41,032 nt of DNA, taken from an uncultured Alphaproteobacteria bacterium. GTDB lineage: Bacteria > Pseudomonadota > Alphaproteobacteria > HIMB59 > GCA-002718135. The DNA lies in the NCBI GenBank assembly GCA_902512415.1, contig CABXJB010000004.1:1-41032 (forward strand), given 5' to 3'. Positions 18,805 to 29,349 of this stretch are shown here, one piece after another (positions within the stretch are counted from its first letter, which is position 1; the number at the start of each line of letters is the position of its first letter). Under the pieces are notes generated by a model. The model had not been told where the DNA came from, did not search any database, and was given only the letters and a program-made list of their open reading frames with translations. The position numbers and the translations under genes are program-made.

Positions 18805-18894
18805 TGGCGGAGAGAGAGGGATTCGAACCCTCGATAGTGTTGCCACTATACACGCTTTCCAAGCGTGCTGATTAAACCGCTCTCACATCTCTCC
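18805..18894 (-). tRNA. tRNA-Ser (anticodon GGA)
   Basis: Reverse strand GGAGAGATGTGAGAGCGGTTTAATCAGCACGCTTGGAAAGCGTGTATAGTGGCAACACTATCGAGGGTTCGAATCCCTCTCTCTCCGCCA: acceptor, anticodon stem CACGC/GCGTG with TTGGAAA loop, long class II variable arm, T arm and encoded CCA. Confidence 0.97.
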
Positions 18895-18907
18895 TTAAAA
18901 AAATTCA

Positions 18908-20710
18908 TTAATTTTCATTCATCTTCAATGCATTTAAAAAAGCATTTTGAGGAATATCAACTTTTCCAAATTGTCTCATACGTTTTTTACCTTTTTTCTG
19001 CTTATCAAGAAGTTTATTTTTACGAGTAACATCACCTCCGTAGAGTTTTTGTGTCACATCTTTTCTAAATGAAGCTACAGTTTCTCTAGCAATAATTTTT
19101 CCACCAATAGCAGCTTGAATAGCAACCTTAAATTGTTGCCTAGGTATTAGGTCTTTAAGACGCTCACATAAAGCTCTTCCTCTTTGTTGAGATCTCTCTC
19201 TATGAACAATTAATGATAAAGCATCAACAGGATCTCCGTTAATCATAACACTTACTTTAACTAAATCATTGACCTTATAACCAACTAATTCATAATCAAA
19301 ACTTGCATATCCTTTAGTGATTGATTTTAAACGATCATAAAAATCAAATACTACTTCGTTTAAAGGAAGTTTATATTCAACCATTGCTCTTGAACCAGCA
19401 TAATTAAGATTTATTTGAATCCCCCTCTTAGAAGTACATAATTCTAATACTACTCCTAAATACTCATCAGGAACAATAATTGTTGCTTTGATCCAAGGCT
19501 CCTCAATTGTATCAATTTTAACTGGATCAGGCATATCTGTTGGATTATGTAAATCAACAACTGATCCATCATTCATATTTATTTTATAAACAACTGATGG
19601 GGCAGTTGTAACAAGTTCAAGATTGAATTCTAAATTAAATCTATCTCTAATAATCTCTAAATGAAGCAAACCTAGGAAGCCACACCTAAAACCATAACCA
19701 AGAGCAGGACTTACTTCTGGCTCATAAGAAAAACTTGAGTCATTTAAAGCAAGTTTAACCATGCTGTCTCTTAAGTGTTCATATTCATCAGAGTCTACAG
19801 GAAACATTCCACAAAAAACAACAGGTTGAGATGGCTTAAATCCTGGCAGTGGTTCTTGGGTAGGATTTTTTTCTTCTGTAATTGTATCACCAACTTTACA
19901 GTCTGATACACTTTTAATGCCAGAATTAATGAAGCCTATTTCTCCTGGCCCTAAAGTTTCTACTTCGGTTGGTTTTGGTGAAAAAATACCAACTCTATCA
20001 ATTGTATGTGTAGCTCCTGCAGCCATAAATCTAATTTTTTGATTTTTCTTCAACTGTCCGTGAATCACTCTAACTAAAACAATTACTCCAAGATAACTAT
20101 CATACCAACTATCAACAAGCATACACTTAAGTGGTTCATCCAAAGTTCCTTTGGGAGAAGGAAGGTTTGTAACAATTTTTTCTAATAACTGTTCAACTCC
20201 CTGACCTGTTTTGGCTGACACTAATGATGCATCAGAAGAATCAATTCCTAGAACATCTTCTATTTGTTCTTTAATTTTTTCAGGTTCTGAAGAAGGAAGG
20301 TCAGCTTTATTCAATACTGGTAAAATTTCGTGATCATTATTAATTGCTTGATAAGCATTAGCAAGTGTTTGTGCCTCAACACCTTGTGTTGAATCAACTA
20401 TTAAAAGAGAACTCTCACAAGCAGCTAGAGACCTTGATACTTCATAAGCAAAATCAACATGACCAGGGGTGTCCATAAGATTTAAAATATATTTTTTTCC
20501 ATCTTTTGAGGTATAATTTAAACGAACAGTTTGAGCTTTAATTGTTATCCCACGCTCTCGCTCTAGTTCCATTGAATCAAGAACTTGCTCTTTCATTTCT
20601 CTATCAGATAAACCACCACAAAACTGAATAAGTCTATCTGCTAAAGTTGATTTGCCGTGATCAATATGCGCTACTATAGAAAAATTTCTGATACTTGAGA
20701 GATCTCTCAT
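18908..20710 (-). CDS. lepA: elongation factor 4 (LepA)
   Basis: [42 protein letters not shown], LepA C-terminal [26 protein letters not shown]. Confidence 0.98.
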   Translation of the reverse strand: MRDLSSIRNFSIVAHIDHGKSTLADRLIQFCGGLSDREMKEQVLDSMELERERGITIKAQTVRLNYTSKDGKKYILNLMDTPGHVDFAYEVSRSLAACESSLLIVDSTQGVEAQTLANAYQAINNDHEILPVLNKADLPSSEPEKIKEQIEDVLGIDSSDASLVSAKTGQGVEQLLEKIVTNLPSPKGTLDEPLKCMLVDSWYDSYLGVIVLVRVIHGQLKKNQKIRFMAAGATHTIDRVGIFSPKPTEVETLGPGEIGFINSGIKSVSDCKVGDTITEEKNPTQEPLPGFKPSQPVVFCGMFPVDSDEYEHLRDSMVKLALNDSSFSYEPEVSPALGYGFRCGFLGLLHLEIIRDRFNLEFNLELVTTAPSVVYKINMNDGSVVDLHNPTDMPDPVKIDTIEEPWIKATIIVPDEYLGVVLELCTSKRGIQINLNYAGSRAMVEYKLPLNEVVFDFYDRLKSITKGYASFDYELVGYKVNDLVKVSVMINGDPVDALSLIVHRERSQQRGRALCERLKDLIPRQQFKVAIQAAIGGKIIARETVASFRKDVTQKLYGGDVTRKNKLLDKQKKGKKRMRQFGKVDIPQNAFLNALKMNEN

Positions 20711-23106
20711 TACTTTCTTAGAGTTGCTTTAAAACTAGTGACTGTTGTATCGATAATTTGATTTGAAATATTCTCTATCTCTTCTTCACTGAATGTTTTT
20801 TCCAAAGGCTGAAGCAGAACCCTAATTGCAATACTTTTAGAATCATTGTCAATTTTTTCACCTTGATAAACATCAAAAATTGAAACTTTATTGATAATTT
20901 TTTTATCAATTTTTTTTATTTTGATTACCATATCGTTAGCCTTAACTGATTTTGGCAGTAAAAAAGCAAAATCTCTTTCAACAGTTTGAAAAGGATTGTT
21001 ATCAAAAGCTGATATAGTCGAGTTTTTTTTGCTTTGAAATTGAGCTAATGTTTCAGTAAATATTTCAAAAGCTACAACTGTATTTGAGATATCAAGTGAT
21101 CTCAATAATATTGGATTAAGCTCACCAAAATATGCAATTATATTTTTTCCAATTCGTAAGGATGAGGACTTACCAGGATGAAAAATTTTATTATCGATTG
21201 GTTCATAATTAAGATTATCTATTGGTGTATTAAGAGTTTTTAAGATTTGCATAAGATCTGACTTAATATCAAAAACATCAATATCTTTATTTGCTGAATT
21301 CCAATTATTACCTGAAATATTTCCATATGCAATTCCTGTAGCAACATTTACTTGCTTATCTTCCAAGGTTTCATCAAATATAGGCCCTACTTCAAATATT
21401 TTACCACTAGTAATCATTTTTGATTTATTCAGATTTACAGCAGTTAATAAATTAGGGAAATTAGAAGGACGCATCACATTAAGATCAGCACTTATTGGGT
21501 TTTTAATTTTAATAACATTATCAGAAAGTAATTTTGCCACTTTTTCATCCATGAATGACCAAGTGACTGCTTCTACATAACCTGTGTTAGCAATTACTCT
21601 TTTAATTTTATAAAAAGATTTTAATTCAGAACTTAAAACATTTTTCTTATTATTATTGTCGCTAATATTAGAAAGAGGTATTTGATCGAAACCATATATT
21701 CTTAAAATTTCCTCAACAATATCTGCTTCTCCTTCTATATCCGGTCTAAAACTAGGAACAGTTATATTAAAAATATTACTCTTTTCTAAAACAATAAAAC
21801 CTAAGGATTCTAAAATAGCTTTTTGTTTTTCTTTAGGTACTTCAGCGCCACCTAATGATTTTATCTTATCTGTATTAAAGTCAATTGTATTTTGGTTAGT
21901 CTCTAAAACTTGTGTTTGAACAGTTTTACTTACTTCACCACCACACAAATCCAATATCATTTTTGTTGCAGCTTGAACTCCCCACTGTATGGAGTTTGGA
22001 TCTATCCCTCTCTCAAACCTATATCGGGCATCACTTTGAAGTTTAAGATGCCTTCCTGTTTTTGTTACTGAAATTGGATCGAATAAAGCTACTTCAAGAA
22101 AAACATTTTTTGTATTAAGGCTACAACCACTATCCAAACCTCCCATCACGCCACCAATACCATGAAGTTGTTTGTCATCTGAGATTACGATCATTTCTTT
22201 TGTACATTCCCTATTTTCTTCATCAAGAGTTAGACAATTCTCATTTTCTTTTGCGTATCGCATTTTCAAATTACCACTGATCTTATCAGCGTCATATACA
22301 TGCAAAGGTCTTCCTAAATCATAAGTTATGTAATTTGTAATATCTACAAGAGCTGAAATAGGTCGCAAACCAATTGCCTTTAATCGTTGCTGAAGCCATG
22401 TTGGGCTTTCTTTATTAGTAATATTTTTAAAATATCTTCCTGCTACACCAGGACAAATATATTCCTCATCACCTTTGAAATCCTTTTTCCATATAACAGG
22501 ACTATCAAACGTACCTTCGATATTTTTAATTAATGTATTTTCTTTTAATTTTCCTAATCCTGCCGCACCTAAATCTCTTGCAACACCTCTGATAGAAAGA
22601 CAGTCTCCTCTGTTAGGCGTAATATTAATTTCAATAACAGGATCATCAAGATTAAATACTTCTATAAATTTTTCTCCTAATGAATATTTTTCATCAACTT
22701 CAATTATGCCATCATGTTCATCAGATAGTCCCATTTCTCTCTCTGAAACAAGCATGCCACATGATTCTACTCCTCTTATTTTAGATTTTTTTAATTTAAT
22801 TCCTGTGCCAGGAATAAAACTATTCTCAGGTGCAAAAATACCCTTCATTCCTTCTCGTGCATTAGGTGCGCCGCACACTACTTGAAAAGTTCCATCAATT
22901 GATTTAACAGTACATACTTTTAGTCTATCGGCATCAGGATGTTTTTCAGCTTTAAGCACTTCAGCAACCGTAAAATCATTAAAAGTTTTCGATTTATCTT
23001 CAACGCTTTCAATCTCTAGACCTATGTTTGTTAATTTATCAACGATTGTTTCGAGATCGCTATTCGTATCTAAATGATCTTTTAACCAACTAAGTGTAAA
23101 TTTCAT
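20710..23106 (-). CDS. pheT: phenylalanyl-tRNA synthetase beta subunit
   Basis: [15 protein letters not shown]-type tRNA-binding domain, [13 protein letters not shown]; adjacent to pheS. Confidence 0.97.
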   Translation of the reverse strand: MKFTLSWLKDHLDTNSDLETIVDKLTNIGLEIESVEDKSKTFNDFTVAEVLKAEKHPDADRLKVCTVKSIDGTFQVVCGAPNAREGMKGIFAPENSFIPGTGIKLKKSKIRGVESCGMLVSEREMGLSDEHDGIIEVDEKYSLGEKFIEVFNLDDPVIEINITPNRGDCLSIRGVARDLGAAGLGKLKENTLIKNIEGTFDSPVIWKKDFKGDEEYICPGVAGRYFKNITNKESPTWLQQRLKAIGLRPISALVDITNYITYDLGRPLHVYDADKISGNLKMRYAKENENCLTLDEENRECTKEMIVISDDKQLHGIGGVMGGLDSGCSLNTKNVFLEVALFDPISVTKTGRHLKLQSDARYRFERGIDPNSIQWGVQAATKMILDLCGGEVSKTVQTQVLETNQNTIDFNTDKIKSLGGAEVPKEKQKAILESLGFIVLEKSNIFNITVPSFRPDIEGEADIVEEILRIYGFDQIPLSNISDNNNKKNVLSSELKSFYKIKRVIANTGYVEAVTWSFMDEKVAKLLSDNVIKIKNPISADLNVMRPSNFPNLLTAVNLNKSKMITSGKIFEVGPIFDETLEDKQVNVATGIAYGNISGNNWNSANKDIDVFDIKSDLMQILKTLNTPIDNLNYEPIDNKIFHPGKSSSLRIGKNIIAYFGELNPILLRSLDISNTVVAFEIFTETLAQFQSKKNSTISAFDNNPFQTVERDFAFLLPKSVKANDMVIKIKKIDKKIINKVSIFDVYQGEKIDNDSKSIAIRVLLQPLEKTFSEEEIENISNQIIDTTVTSFKATLRK

Positions 23107-23112
23107 AACAAT

Positions 23113-24177
23113 TTAAATTTCCGATCTCGTTTTTAAATCTAGCGGGGAAAAACCATAATGATCTAACCACTTAATATTTAAATCAAACAAACCACGCATA
23201 TCTGTTATTCCATATTTTAACATAGAGAGTCGTTCTATTCCCATTCCAAAGGCAAAGCCTTGGTAAATAGTGGAATCTATATTGCAGTTTTCTAAAACTT
23301 TTGGATTGACCATTCCACAACCTAAAATTTCTAACCAATCGTCTCCTTCGCCGATTTTTAGAACATTATTTTTTTTTGTATAAGCAACATCCATTTCTGC
23401 ACTTGGTTCTGTGAATGGAAAATAGCTCGGTCTAAATCTGTATTTTAAATTATCAATCTCAAAGAATTCTTTTAAAAATAAAATTAATGTTGATTTAAGA
23501 TCTGCCATTGTAGCATCTTTATTTACGACCAATCCTTCAACCTGATGAAACATCGGTGTATGTGTAGAGTCGGAATCACTTCTGTATGTTCTACCTGGGA
23601 CAATAATTTTTATTGGGGGCTTTGATTTAAGCATTGTTCTAACTTGAACTGGACTAGTATGCGTTCTCAAAACATTATCTTCTCCGCCGTTACCATTATT
23701 CACATAAAAGGTATCTTGCATCTCACGTGCAGGGTGATGAGGCGGTATATTTAAAGCAGAAAAATTATTAAAATCACTTTCAATATCTGGTCCAGCTTCA
23801 ACAGAATAATTTAAATTTCCAAAAATTTCTATGATGCTAAAGATTGTTTGCGAAATTGGATGAGTTTTACCTTTTAATTCTTCATTGTGAGGTAATGTAA
23901 CATCAATACTCTCATTTTTTAATTTTTTTTCTAACTCTTTATTTTCAATTAGAATTTTTTGCTCATTAACCGCATCTTCAATAAAAGTTTTAAGTTTATT
24001 TAGTTCCTGACCTTTGATTTTTTTTTGTTCAATCGGAAGCTTACCTAAAAGCTTCATTTCAGATGGTATTAATCCTTTTTTACCAAGGTACTCTAATCTT
24101 ATAACTTCTATATCTTGTAAAGTTTGACAAACTTCGATCTTCTTTTTAATACCTGAAGAATCAACTGATAAAGTCAT
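23113..24177 (-). CDS. pheS: phenylalanyl-tRNA synthetase alpha subunit
   Basis: HPISQTI, HPAREMQDTFY, RTHTSPVQVRTM, GFAFGMGIERLSMLKYGI. Confidence 0.97.
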   Translation of the reverse strand: MTLSVDSSGIKKKIEVCQTLQDIEVIRLEYLGKKGLIPSEMKLLGKLPIEQKKIKGQELNKLKTFIEDAVNEQKILIENKELEKKLKNESIDVTLPHNEELKGKTHPISQTIFSIIEIFGNLNYSVEAGPDIESDFNNFSALNIPPHHPAREMQDTFYVNNGNGGEDNVLRTHTSPVQVRTMLKSKPPIKIIVPGRTYRSDSDSTHTPMFHQVEGLVVNKDATMADLKSTLILFLKEFFEIDNLKYRFRPSYFPFTEPSAEMDVAYTKKNNVLKIGEGDDWLEILGCGMVNPKVLENCNIDSTIYQGFAFGMGIERLSMLKYGITDMRGLFDLNIKWLDHYGFSPLDLKTRSEI

Positions 24178-24208
24178 ATGGTTAGTATAAATTATTAAAA
24201 ATTAAATA

Positions 24209-24562
24209 CTAGTTAGCTGATTGGGCTTTTTCAACCAAAGCTTTGAAAGCATCTGGCTGATTAACTGCCAATTCTGCTAGAATTTTTCTATCAATTTCTA
24301 CTGATGATTTTTTTAATCCTGAGATAAACTGAGAATATGTCATGCCGTGCAATCTTACACCAGCATTAATCCTCTGAATCCACAAACCTCTAAAATCACT
24401 TTTTCTTTTTCGACGATCACGATACGCATATTGCATTCCTCGCTCAACTGCCTGAACAGCTACTCTGAATACATTCTTTCTTCTACCGTAATAACCTTTA
24501 GCTTTTTTAATTACTTTTTTATGTCTTGCTCTTGCTGTAACGCCTCTTGAAACTCTTGCCAT
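24209..24562 (-). CDS. rplT: 50S ribosomal protein L20
   Basis: [30 protein letters not shown]. Confidence 0.98.
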   Translation of the reverse strand: MARVSRGVTARARHKKVIKKAKGYYGRRKNVFRVAVQAVERGMQYAYRDRRKRKSDFRGLWIQRINAGVRLHGMTYSQFISGLKKSSVEIDRKILAELAVNQPDAFKALVEKAQSAN

Positions 24563-24571
24563 TGTAAACTC

Positions 24572-24772
24572 CTATTTATTATATGGTAGCATATGATCGA
24601 TAAGTGCTGCATCACCAGGTGACATTATTGCTGATCGTTTTGTGCTACGAATAAATTTGTTTGATCTTTTGCTCATGCCATGTCTTTTTCCAGCAGGCTT
24701 GAACTTAATTTTACCAGTTCCAGTTCTAGAGAAGCGTTTTTTCAAACTACTCTTTGTCTTAAGCTTGGGCAT
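24572..24772 (-). CDS. rpmI: 50S ribosomal protein L35
   Basis: [23 protein letters not shown]... Confidence 0.97.
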   Translation of the reverse strand: MPKLKTKSSLKKRFSRTGTGKIKFKPAGKRHGMSKRSNKFIRSTKRSAIMSPGDAALIDHMLPYNK

Positions 24773-24796
24773 TCTATTCTCCTTGTTAAATTTACT

Positions 24797-24821
24797 GCTA
24801 GGCTGCCCCGCAGGCCATAGC
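24797..24821 (-). promoter_or_regulatory. GC-rich leader hairpin upstream of rpmI-rplT (candidate autoregulatory leader)
   Basis: Reverse strand GCTATGGCCTGCGGGGCAGCCTAGC: GCTA/TAGC, GG/CC, CTGC/GCAG pairing; 18/25 G+C in an otherwise AT-rich region, 24 nt upstream of the rpmI start. Confidence 0.45.
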
Positions 24822-24872
24822 TAGTTCAAATGGGCTTATAAGGATATTTATCTGAGAATCAATAATTAGTAT

Positions 24873-25412
24873 TTATTTTGCAACTTGAGGAACTAAAATC
24901 ATCATAATTTGTCTACCTTCAGACTTAGGATGCACCTCAACTTTTGCATATTCAATTACTTGTTCCGTTAGTTTTTTAAGTAAATCAAATCCTAGGTTTT
25001 GATGCTCCATTTCTCTGCCTCGAAAACGCATAGATACTTTTACTTTATTTCCACCGCCTATAAATTTTAATAGAGCCTTAACTTTAACATTATAATCGTG
25101 TGTATCTATTCCTGGACGCATTTTAATTTCTTTAACTTCTATGGTTTTTTGCTTTTTTTTCGCCTCTTTTTTACTTTTTTGTTCTCTGTATTTTAATTTA
25201 CCATAATCAATAATTTTACATACCGGTGGACTAGCCTCAGGGGATACTTCTACTAAATCAAAACCTTCATCCTCAGCATGATTTAAAGCTTCTCTAATAC
25301 TAATAATTCCAAGCTGCTTTCCAGTACTTGATATAACGCGCACCTCACTCGCTGTGATTTTCTCATTAGTCCTTGGACCAATATTCTTCTTTGCTCTGAA
25401 ATTTACTGCCAA
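24873..25412 (-). CDS. infC: translation initiation factor IF-3
   Basis: NEKITASEVRVI, GFDLVEVSPEASPPVCKIIDYGKLKYR, KIKMRPGIDTHDYNVK-like motifs; upstream of rpmI-rplT. Confidence 0.97.
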   Translation of the reverse strand: MAVNFRAKKNIGPRTNEKITASEVRVISSTGKQLGIISIREALNHAEDEGFDLVEVSPEASPPVCKIIDYGKLKYREQKSKKEAKKKQKTIEVKEIKMRPGIDTHDYNVKVKALLKFIGGGNKVKVSMRFRGREMEHQNLGFDLLKKLTEQVIEYAKVEVHPKSEGRQIMMILVPQVAK

Positions 25413-25552
25413 AACTGTTATTTAAAGTGGATTAAGCTATTAATAAATAGCATATTAGGAATTGAATATTTTTTTCATATTTTCTAGAGATATAATGAAA
25501 TTGAAATTAAATTCAAGGTCTGTTTTAAAAAAATGGTTAATTTAATAATTAA

Positions 25553-26554
25553 ATGAAAATTTGTATTGAGCGCAGTGATCGCATCGGAGATATGATCTTA
25601 ACTCTGCCTGTCATCCAAGGAATTAAACAAAAAAATCCACAGGCTATAATTCATGTAGTTGCATCACATAAAAATTTAAAGATATGTAAACAATTTAGTT
25701 TTATTGATAAAACGTATAAAAAATCAACTTCATCATCAGTTTTTAATAGTTTAACAAAGTCTATTAGTTCTGAAAAGTATGATTATTATTTTACTTTTAG
25801 CCCTGGCTGGTTTGGTTTACGTTTAGGATTTTTTTCAAAAAGTAAATTCAAATCTTCGCTAATACTTAAATCAAGATATAACTCAAATGTATTTAGTAAA
25901 TTAGGGCAGATAATTTTCAGTAAATTATTTTATTCAAAGTCCATAATTATAAAAAGATTTAAATCATTACAGGCAAATAAAAATATCCACCAAACCAATA
26001 TGATGATGGATGTAGTATCAAAAAGTGGACTTGCAATAAATGAGAATACTAAAACTGAATTTACGTTTACAAATATATTTCCATTAAAAAAAGATAAGCC
26101 TGTATGTGTTATTCATCTCTCTTCAAAATGGATTAATAATTTCTATTCAGAAGACAATTTTGAAGATCTACTAAAATTATTAAAGGATAAGAATATATCA
26201 ATTTATTTAACAAGTGATGAAACGACTAAAAATAAATTTAGCAAAATTTTTGACATATATCCTGTCGTTAATGATTCAAATAGCCTCCTACAGAATACTA
26301 AAGATATTTCAATATGTAATAATTTTAATTTTGAAAACTGGACGAGCTTAATAAATCAGTCAGATTATGTGATTACACCAGAGAGTGGATGTACGCATAT
26401 TGCCTCCTTAACAAATTGTAAACTGGCAGTTATATATGATGCAGATAATTCTCCTAAGAGTATTAAGCAAGAATATGCACCGTGGAATAAAGAATACCTA
26501 GCTTTAGAAACACATGATAAAGATTTAAATCAAAAACTACTCAATTTTATCTAA
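25553..26554 (+). CDS. glycosyltransferase family 9 (heptosyltransferase-like)
   Basis: MKICIERSDRIGDMILTLPVIQGIKQKNP; YVITPESGCTHIASL C-terminal motif. Confidence 0.82.
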   Translation: MKICIERSDRIGDMILTLPVIQGIKQKNPQAIIHVVASHKNLKICKQFSFIDKTYKKSTSSSVFNSLTKSISSEKYDYYFTFSPGWFGLRLGFFSKSKFKSSLILKSRYNSNVFSKLGQIIFSKLFYSKSIIIKRFKSLQANKNIHQTNMMMDVVSKSGLAINENTKTEFTFTNIFPLKKDKPVCVIHLSSKWINNFYSEDNFEDLLKLLKDKNISIYLTSDETTKNKFSKIFDIYPVVNDSNSLLQNTKDISICNNFNFENWTSLINQSDYVITPESGCTHIASLTNCKLAVIYDADNSPKSIKQEYAPWNKEYLALETHDKDLNQKLLNFI

Positions 26555-27481
26555 TAATTTATTTTTTGAAATGTAATCCTGAACTTCATTAACGGTCAAA
26601 TCTTCCATTTTCTTTTTAAGAAGTTGATGGCTGTTTTGACGAAAACTTAAGTTTGATTTTGTTACACTATTATCTAACGCAAGCCATAATATATTAACTT
26701 TACTAAGCGCTGCGATGTGACCAGGTCCTGTATCATTTGAAATTACCAACTTACTTTTGGATGCTGCCATATAAATAATCTCAGGAGGCGACTTATCGAT
26801 TAAATTAATAATGTTTTTACAGTGATCAAGAATTGGTTGGGAAGATTCAGCATCCTGTTTTGTTCCAACTAGACAGATATAATAACCTTTTGACTCTAAA
26901 AAAGTACATAGTTCTTGATACTTAGTCGGTGACCATTGTTTTGAATTACCTGATTTAGATACGCCGGGAATTACCAACACAAATTCTTTATTCTCAAAGC
27001 TTTGTTCTTTTTCAGATACTAACCAACTAAAATTTGGATCAATCTGATCAATATCCAAAAGTTTTAACTGATTAAATAAGCCTTGAGTTGGACTTTCTTG
27101 ACCTTGTGAGGGTATAATATATCGATAATGAGCACAACTTCTTGATCCATTAATTCTAGATCTAGAAAAAATTTTGATAAAAAAATGATATAAATTTGTT
27201 CTCTTCGAATTTTGTAGATCAATAATTAAATCATATTTACCACTTATGATTTTACTAATAAGTGATAATGTTGAAAAAAATCCCCCCCTATTATCAATTA
27301 TAAAATCATTAAACATTTTTATTTTTCTAAAAAAAGGAATAAATTTTTCTTCCGTTACAAGATCAATAACTGAATTATTAAATTTTTTTTGAATTGCTAA
27401 AATTGGCTCTAATGCAAAAACAATATCTCCAAGAGAACCTTGTTTAATGAGTAATATTTTTTTAGTATTTAACTGATTCAT
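26537..27481 (-). CDS. glycosyltransferase family 9 (heptosyltransferase-like)
   Basis: ILLIKQGSLGDIVFALEPILAIQKKF; LVISNDTGPGHIAALSK. Confidence 0.88.
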   Translation of the reverse strand: MNQLNTKKILLIKQGSLGDIVFALEPILAIQKKFNNSVIDLVTEEKFIPFFRKIKMFNDFIIDNRGGFFSTLSLISKIISGKYDLIIDLQNSKRTNLYHFFIKIFSRSRINGSRSCAHYRYIIPSQGQESPTQGLFNQLKLLDIDQIDPNFSWLVSEKEQSFENKEFVLVIPGVSKSGNSKQWSPTKYQELCTFLESKGYYICLVGTKQDAESSQPILDHCKNIINLIDKSPPEIIYMAASKSKLVISNDTGPGHIAALSKVNILWLALDNSVTKSNLSFRQNSHQLLKKKMEDLTVNEVQDYISKNKLLDKIE

Positions 27482-28589
27482 ATAATTTCATATACTGATT
27501 AACCATATTTATTTTTGAAAAATTTTTATAGATTACCGATTTTGCTTCTTGTAGTGCTTCTTTTTTTTGATCCTCAGTAAAATTTAATAATAACTCTATT
27601 TTTGCAGGTAAACCTTGATGATCATGGGGTTTTACTTTGAATAAATCACTCATATTTTCTAATTGATTTTTAACACCACCGTAATCAAAGGCTAGCACAG
27701 GTGTATTAGAATAAAGTGACTCACTTATTGTTCTCCCAAATCCTTCACCTCTCAAAGGAAAAGAAACGCATAGATCAGCTATCTGATATAAACTTCGCAT
27801 TTCATCCTGGTTTATACTTCCTAAAATTTTACATATAGTTGAAAGATTATTTTGATTAATTTTATCTTTAACCAATCTAGTATAACTTTCATTTTTTGTA
27901 TCTCCAGCAAATAGCACCGATACATTTTGCGTATTAATTTTTTTTATAATATCTATAAATTCTAATTGCCCTTTCCAACTTGTTAATCTTGCTGGAAATA
28001 AAATAATTTTTTTGGTAATATCAATCTGATAGGTGTTTACTACATCCTCTCTTTTTGTAGCATCAAGCGGTTGATTAAAATACTCAGTATCAATACCCCT
28101 ATTAATGACTGAAATATTATTTTTTGTAAGATTATATTTTTTTACAATTGTTTCCTTTACATATTCAGAGATGGCAACAAGATGATCCATTTTGGATAAA
28201 CCTTTATTATACATTTTTTTTAAATACGAACTTCCACCATAGACGTTATGAAAAGTAGAAATTGTTTTAATATTATTCTTCGGCATTAAATTAATCATCC
28301 AGGCAGGACCTCTAGAACGTACATGAACTAAATTAATATTATTAGCTTTAATAAATTGATTAATTTTTCTTGCTATAAAGGGATAAGAAAAAAAGTTTTT
28401 ACTACTTACTGGCAATTCATGAACATGGATGAAACTATTATCTAATTCTTTAATCATTTTACCACCTGAGGTAATAATAAAATTCTGTATTTTATTTGCA
28501 GCTAAAAAATTAGCTACATCAACAGTGCCTCTTTCAACACCACCAGATTCTAAAGAAGGAACTATTTGAACAAGATTAAAGGATGACAT
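27462..28589 (-). CDS. glycosyltransferase family 4
   Basis: LESGGVERGTVDVANFL; GT-B C-terminal domain LCVSFPLRGEGFGRTISESLYSNTPVLAFDYGG. Confidence 0.88.
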   Translation of the reverse strand: MSSFNLVQIVPSLESGGVERGTVDVANFLAANKIQNFIITSGGKMIKELDNSFIHVHELPVSSKNFFSYPFIARKINQFIKANNINLVHVRSRGPAWMINLMPKNNIKTISTFHNVYGGSSYLKKMYNKGLSKMDHLVAISEYVKETIVKKYNLTKNNISVINRGIDTEYFNQPLDATKREDVVNTYQIDITKKIILFPARLTSWKGQLEFIDIIKKINTQNVSVLFAGDTKNESYTRLVKDKINQNNLSTICKILGSINQDEMRSLYQIADLCVSFPLRGEGFGRTISESLYSNTPVLAFDYGGVKNQLENMSDLFKVKPHDHQGLPAKIELLLNFTEDQKKEALQEAKSVIYKNFSKINMVNQYMKLYESVKY

Positions 28590-28616
28590 TTTGAGTTAAT
28601 ATTTGTATTCTATAAT

Positions 28617-29348
28617 ATGTCTTTTTATAAGAACAAACAAAACCATAAAATTGCCTATAAATCCCTAAAAGGAAGAGGGCTAGGAATTATTTTTATTCAC
28701 GGTTTAAATTCTGATATGAATGGTGCTAAGGCGCTCACAGTAGAGAGATATGCAAGGAAAAATAACCTTAATTTTATACGTTTTGATTGTAGAGGACATG
28801 GTAAATCCGAGGGAAAATTTGAAGAATTTACCATGTCTGATTGGAGAAAAGACTTATTAGATATCATTGATAATATCTCTAGAGGTCCTCAAATTCTCAT
28901 AGGTAGCAGTATGGGTGGTTGGTTAATGATGTTGGCAGCAAAAGCACGACCACAAAGAATAAAAGGGATGATTGGTTTAGCGGCTGCTCCAGATTTTGGA
29001 AAAGATTTATACAGCGCCTTAAATAAAAAAAATAAAAAAGAAATTACAACCAAAGGTATCACCAAATATACATCGTATGGTTTTAGTTATTATCTAACTA
29101 AAAAATTTTTTGTCGAAGCAGAACAAAATAGAGTCCTCAAAAAACCATTTCGCTTTACAAAACCACTAGTTCTTATTCACGGTTTAAAAGATAATGTTGT
29201 TAAAGAAGATATACCTAGAAAAATATTAAAAAAGGTCACTGGTAAAAATGTCAATATTATTTATCTTAAAGATAGTGATCACCGTCTATCAAGTAAAACT
29301 GATTTAAAAATAATCACACAGTCAATTAACTATATGAGAAATATTTAA
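28617..29348 (+). CDS. alpha/beta hydrolase
   Basis: FIHGLNSDMNG, RFDCRGHGKSEG, GSSMGGWLM nucleophile elbow, KDSDHRLSS. Confidence 0.88.
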   Translation: MSFYKNKQNHKIAYKSLKGRGLGIIFIHGLNSDMNGAKALTVERYARKNNLNFIRFDCRGHGKSEGKFEEFTMSDWRKDLLDIIDNISRGPQILIGSSMGGWLMMLAAKARPQRIKGMIGLAAAPDFGKDLYSALNKKNKKEITTKGITKYTSYGFSYYLTKKFFVEAEQNRVLKKPFRFTKPLVLIHGLKDNVVKEDIPRKILKKVTGKNVNIIYLKDSDHRLSSKTDLKIITQSINYMRNI

Positions 29349-29349
29349 A

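Noticed and set aside
22475-22885. 136-aa plus-strand ORF antisense to pheT
   Set aside because: Fully antisense to a well-supported core gene with no recognisable protein features; treated as spurious, as are the other antisense ORFs in the track (e.g. 17734-17916, 18306-18488, 15604-15855, 40150-40416).
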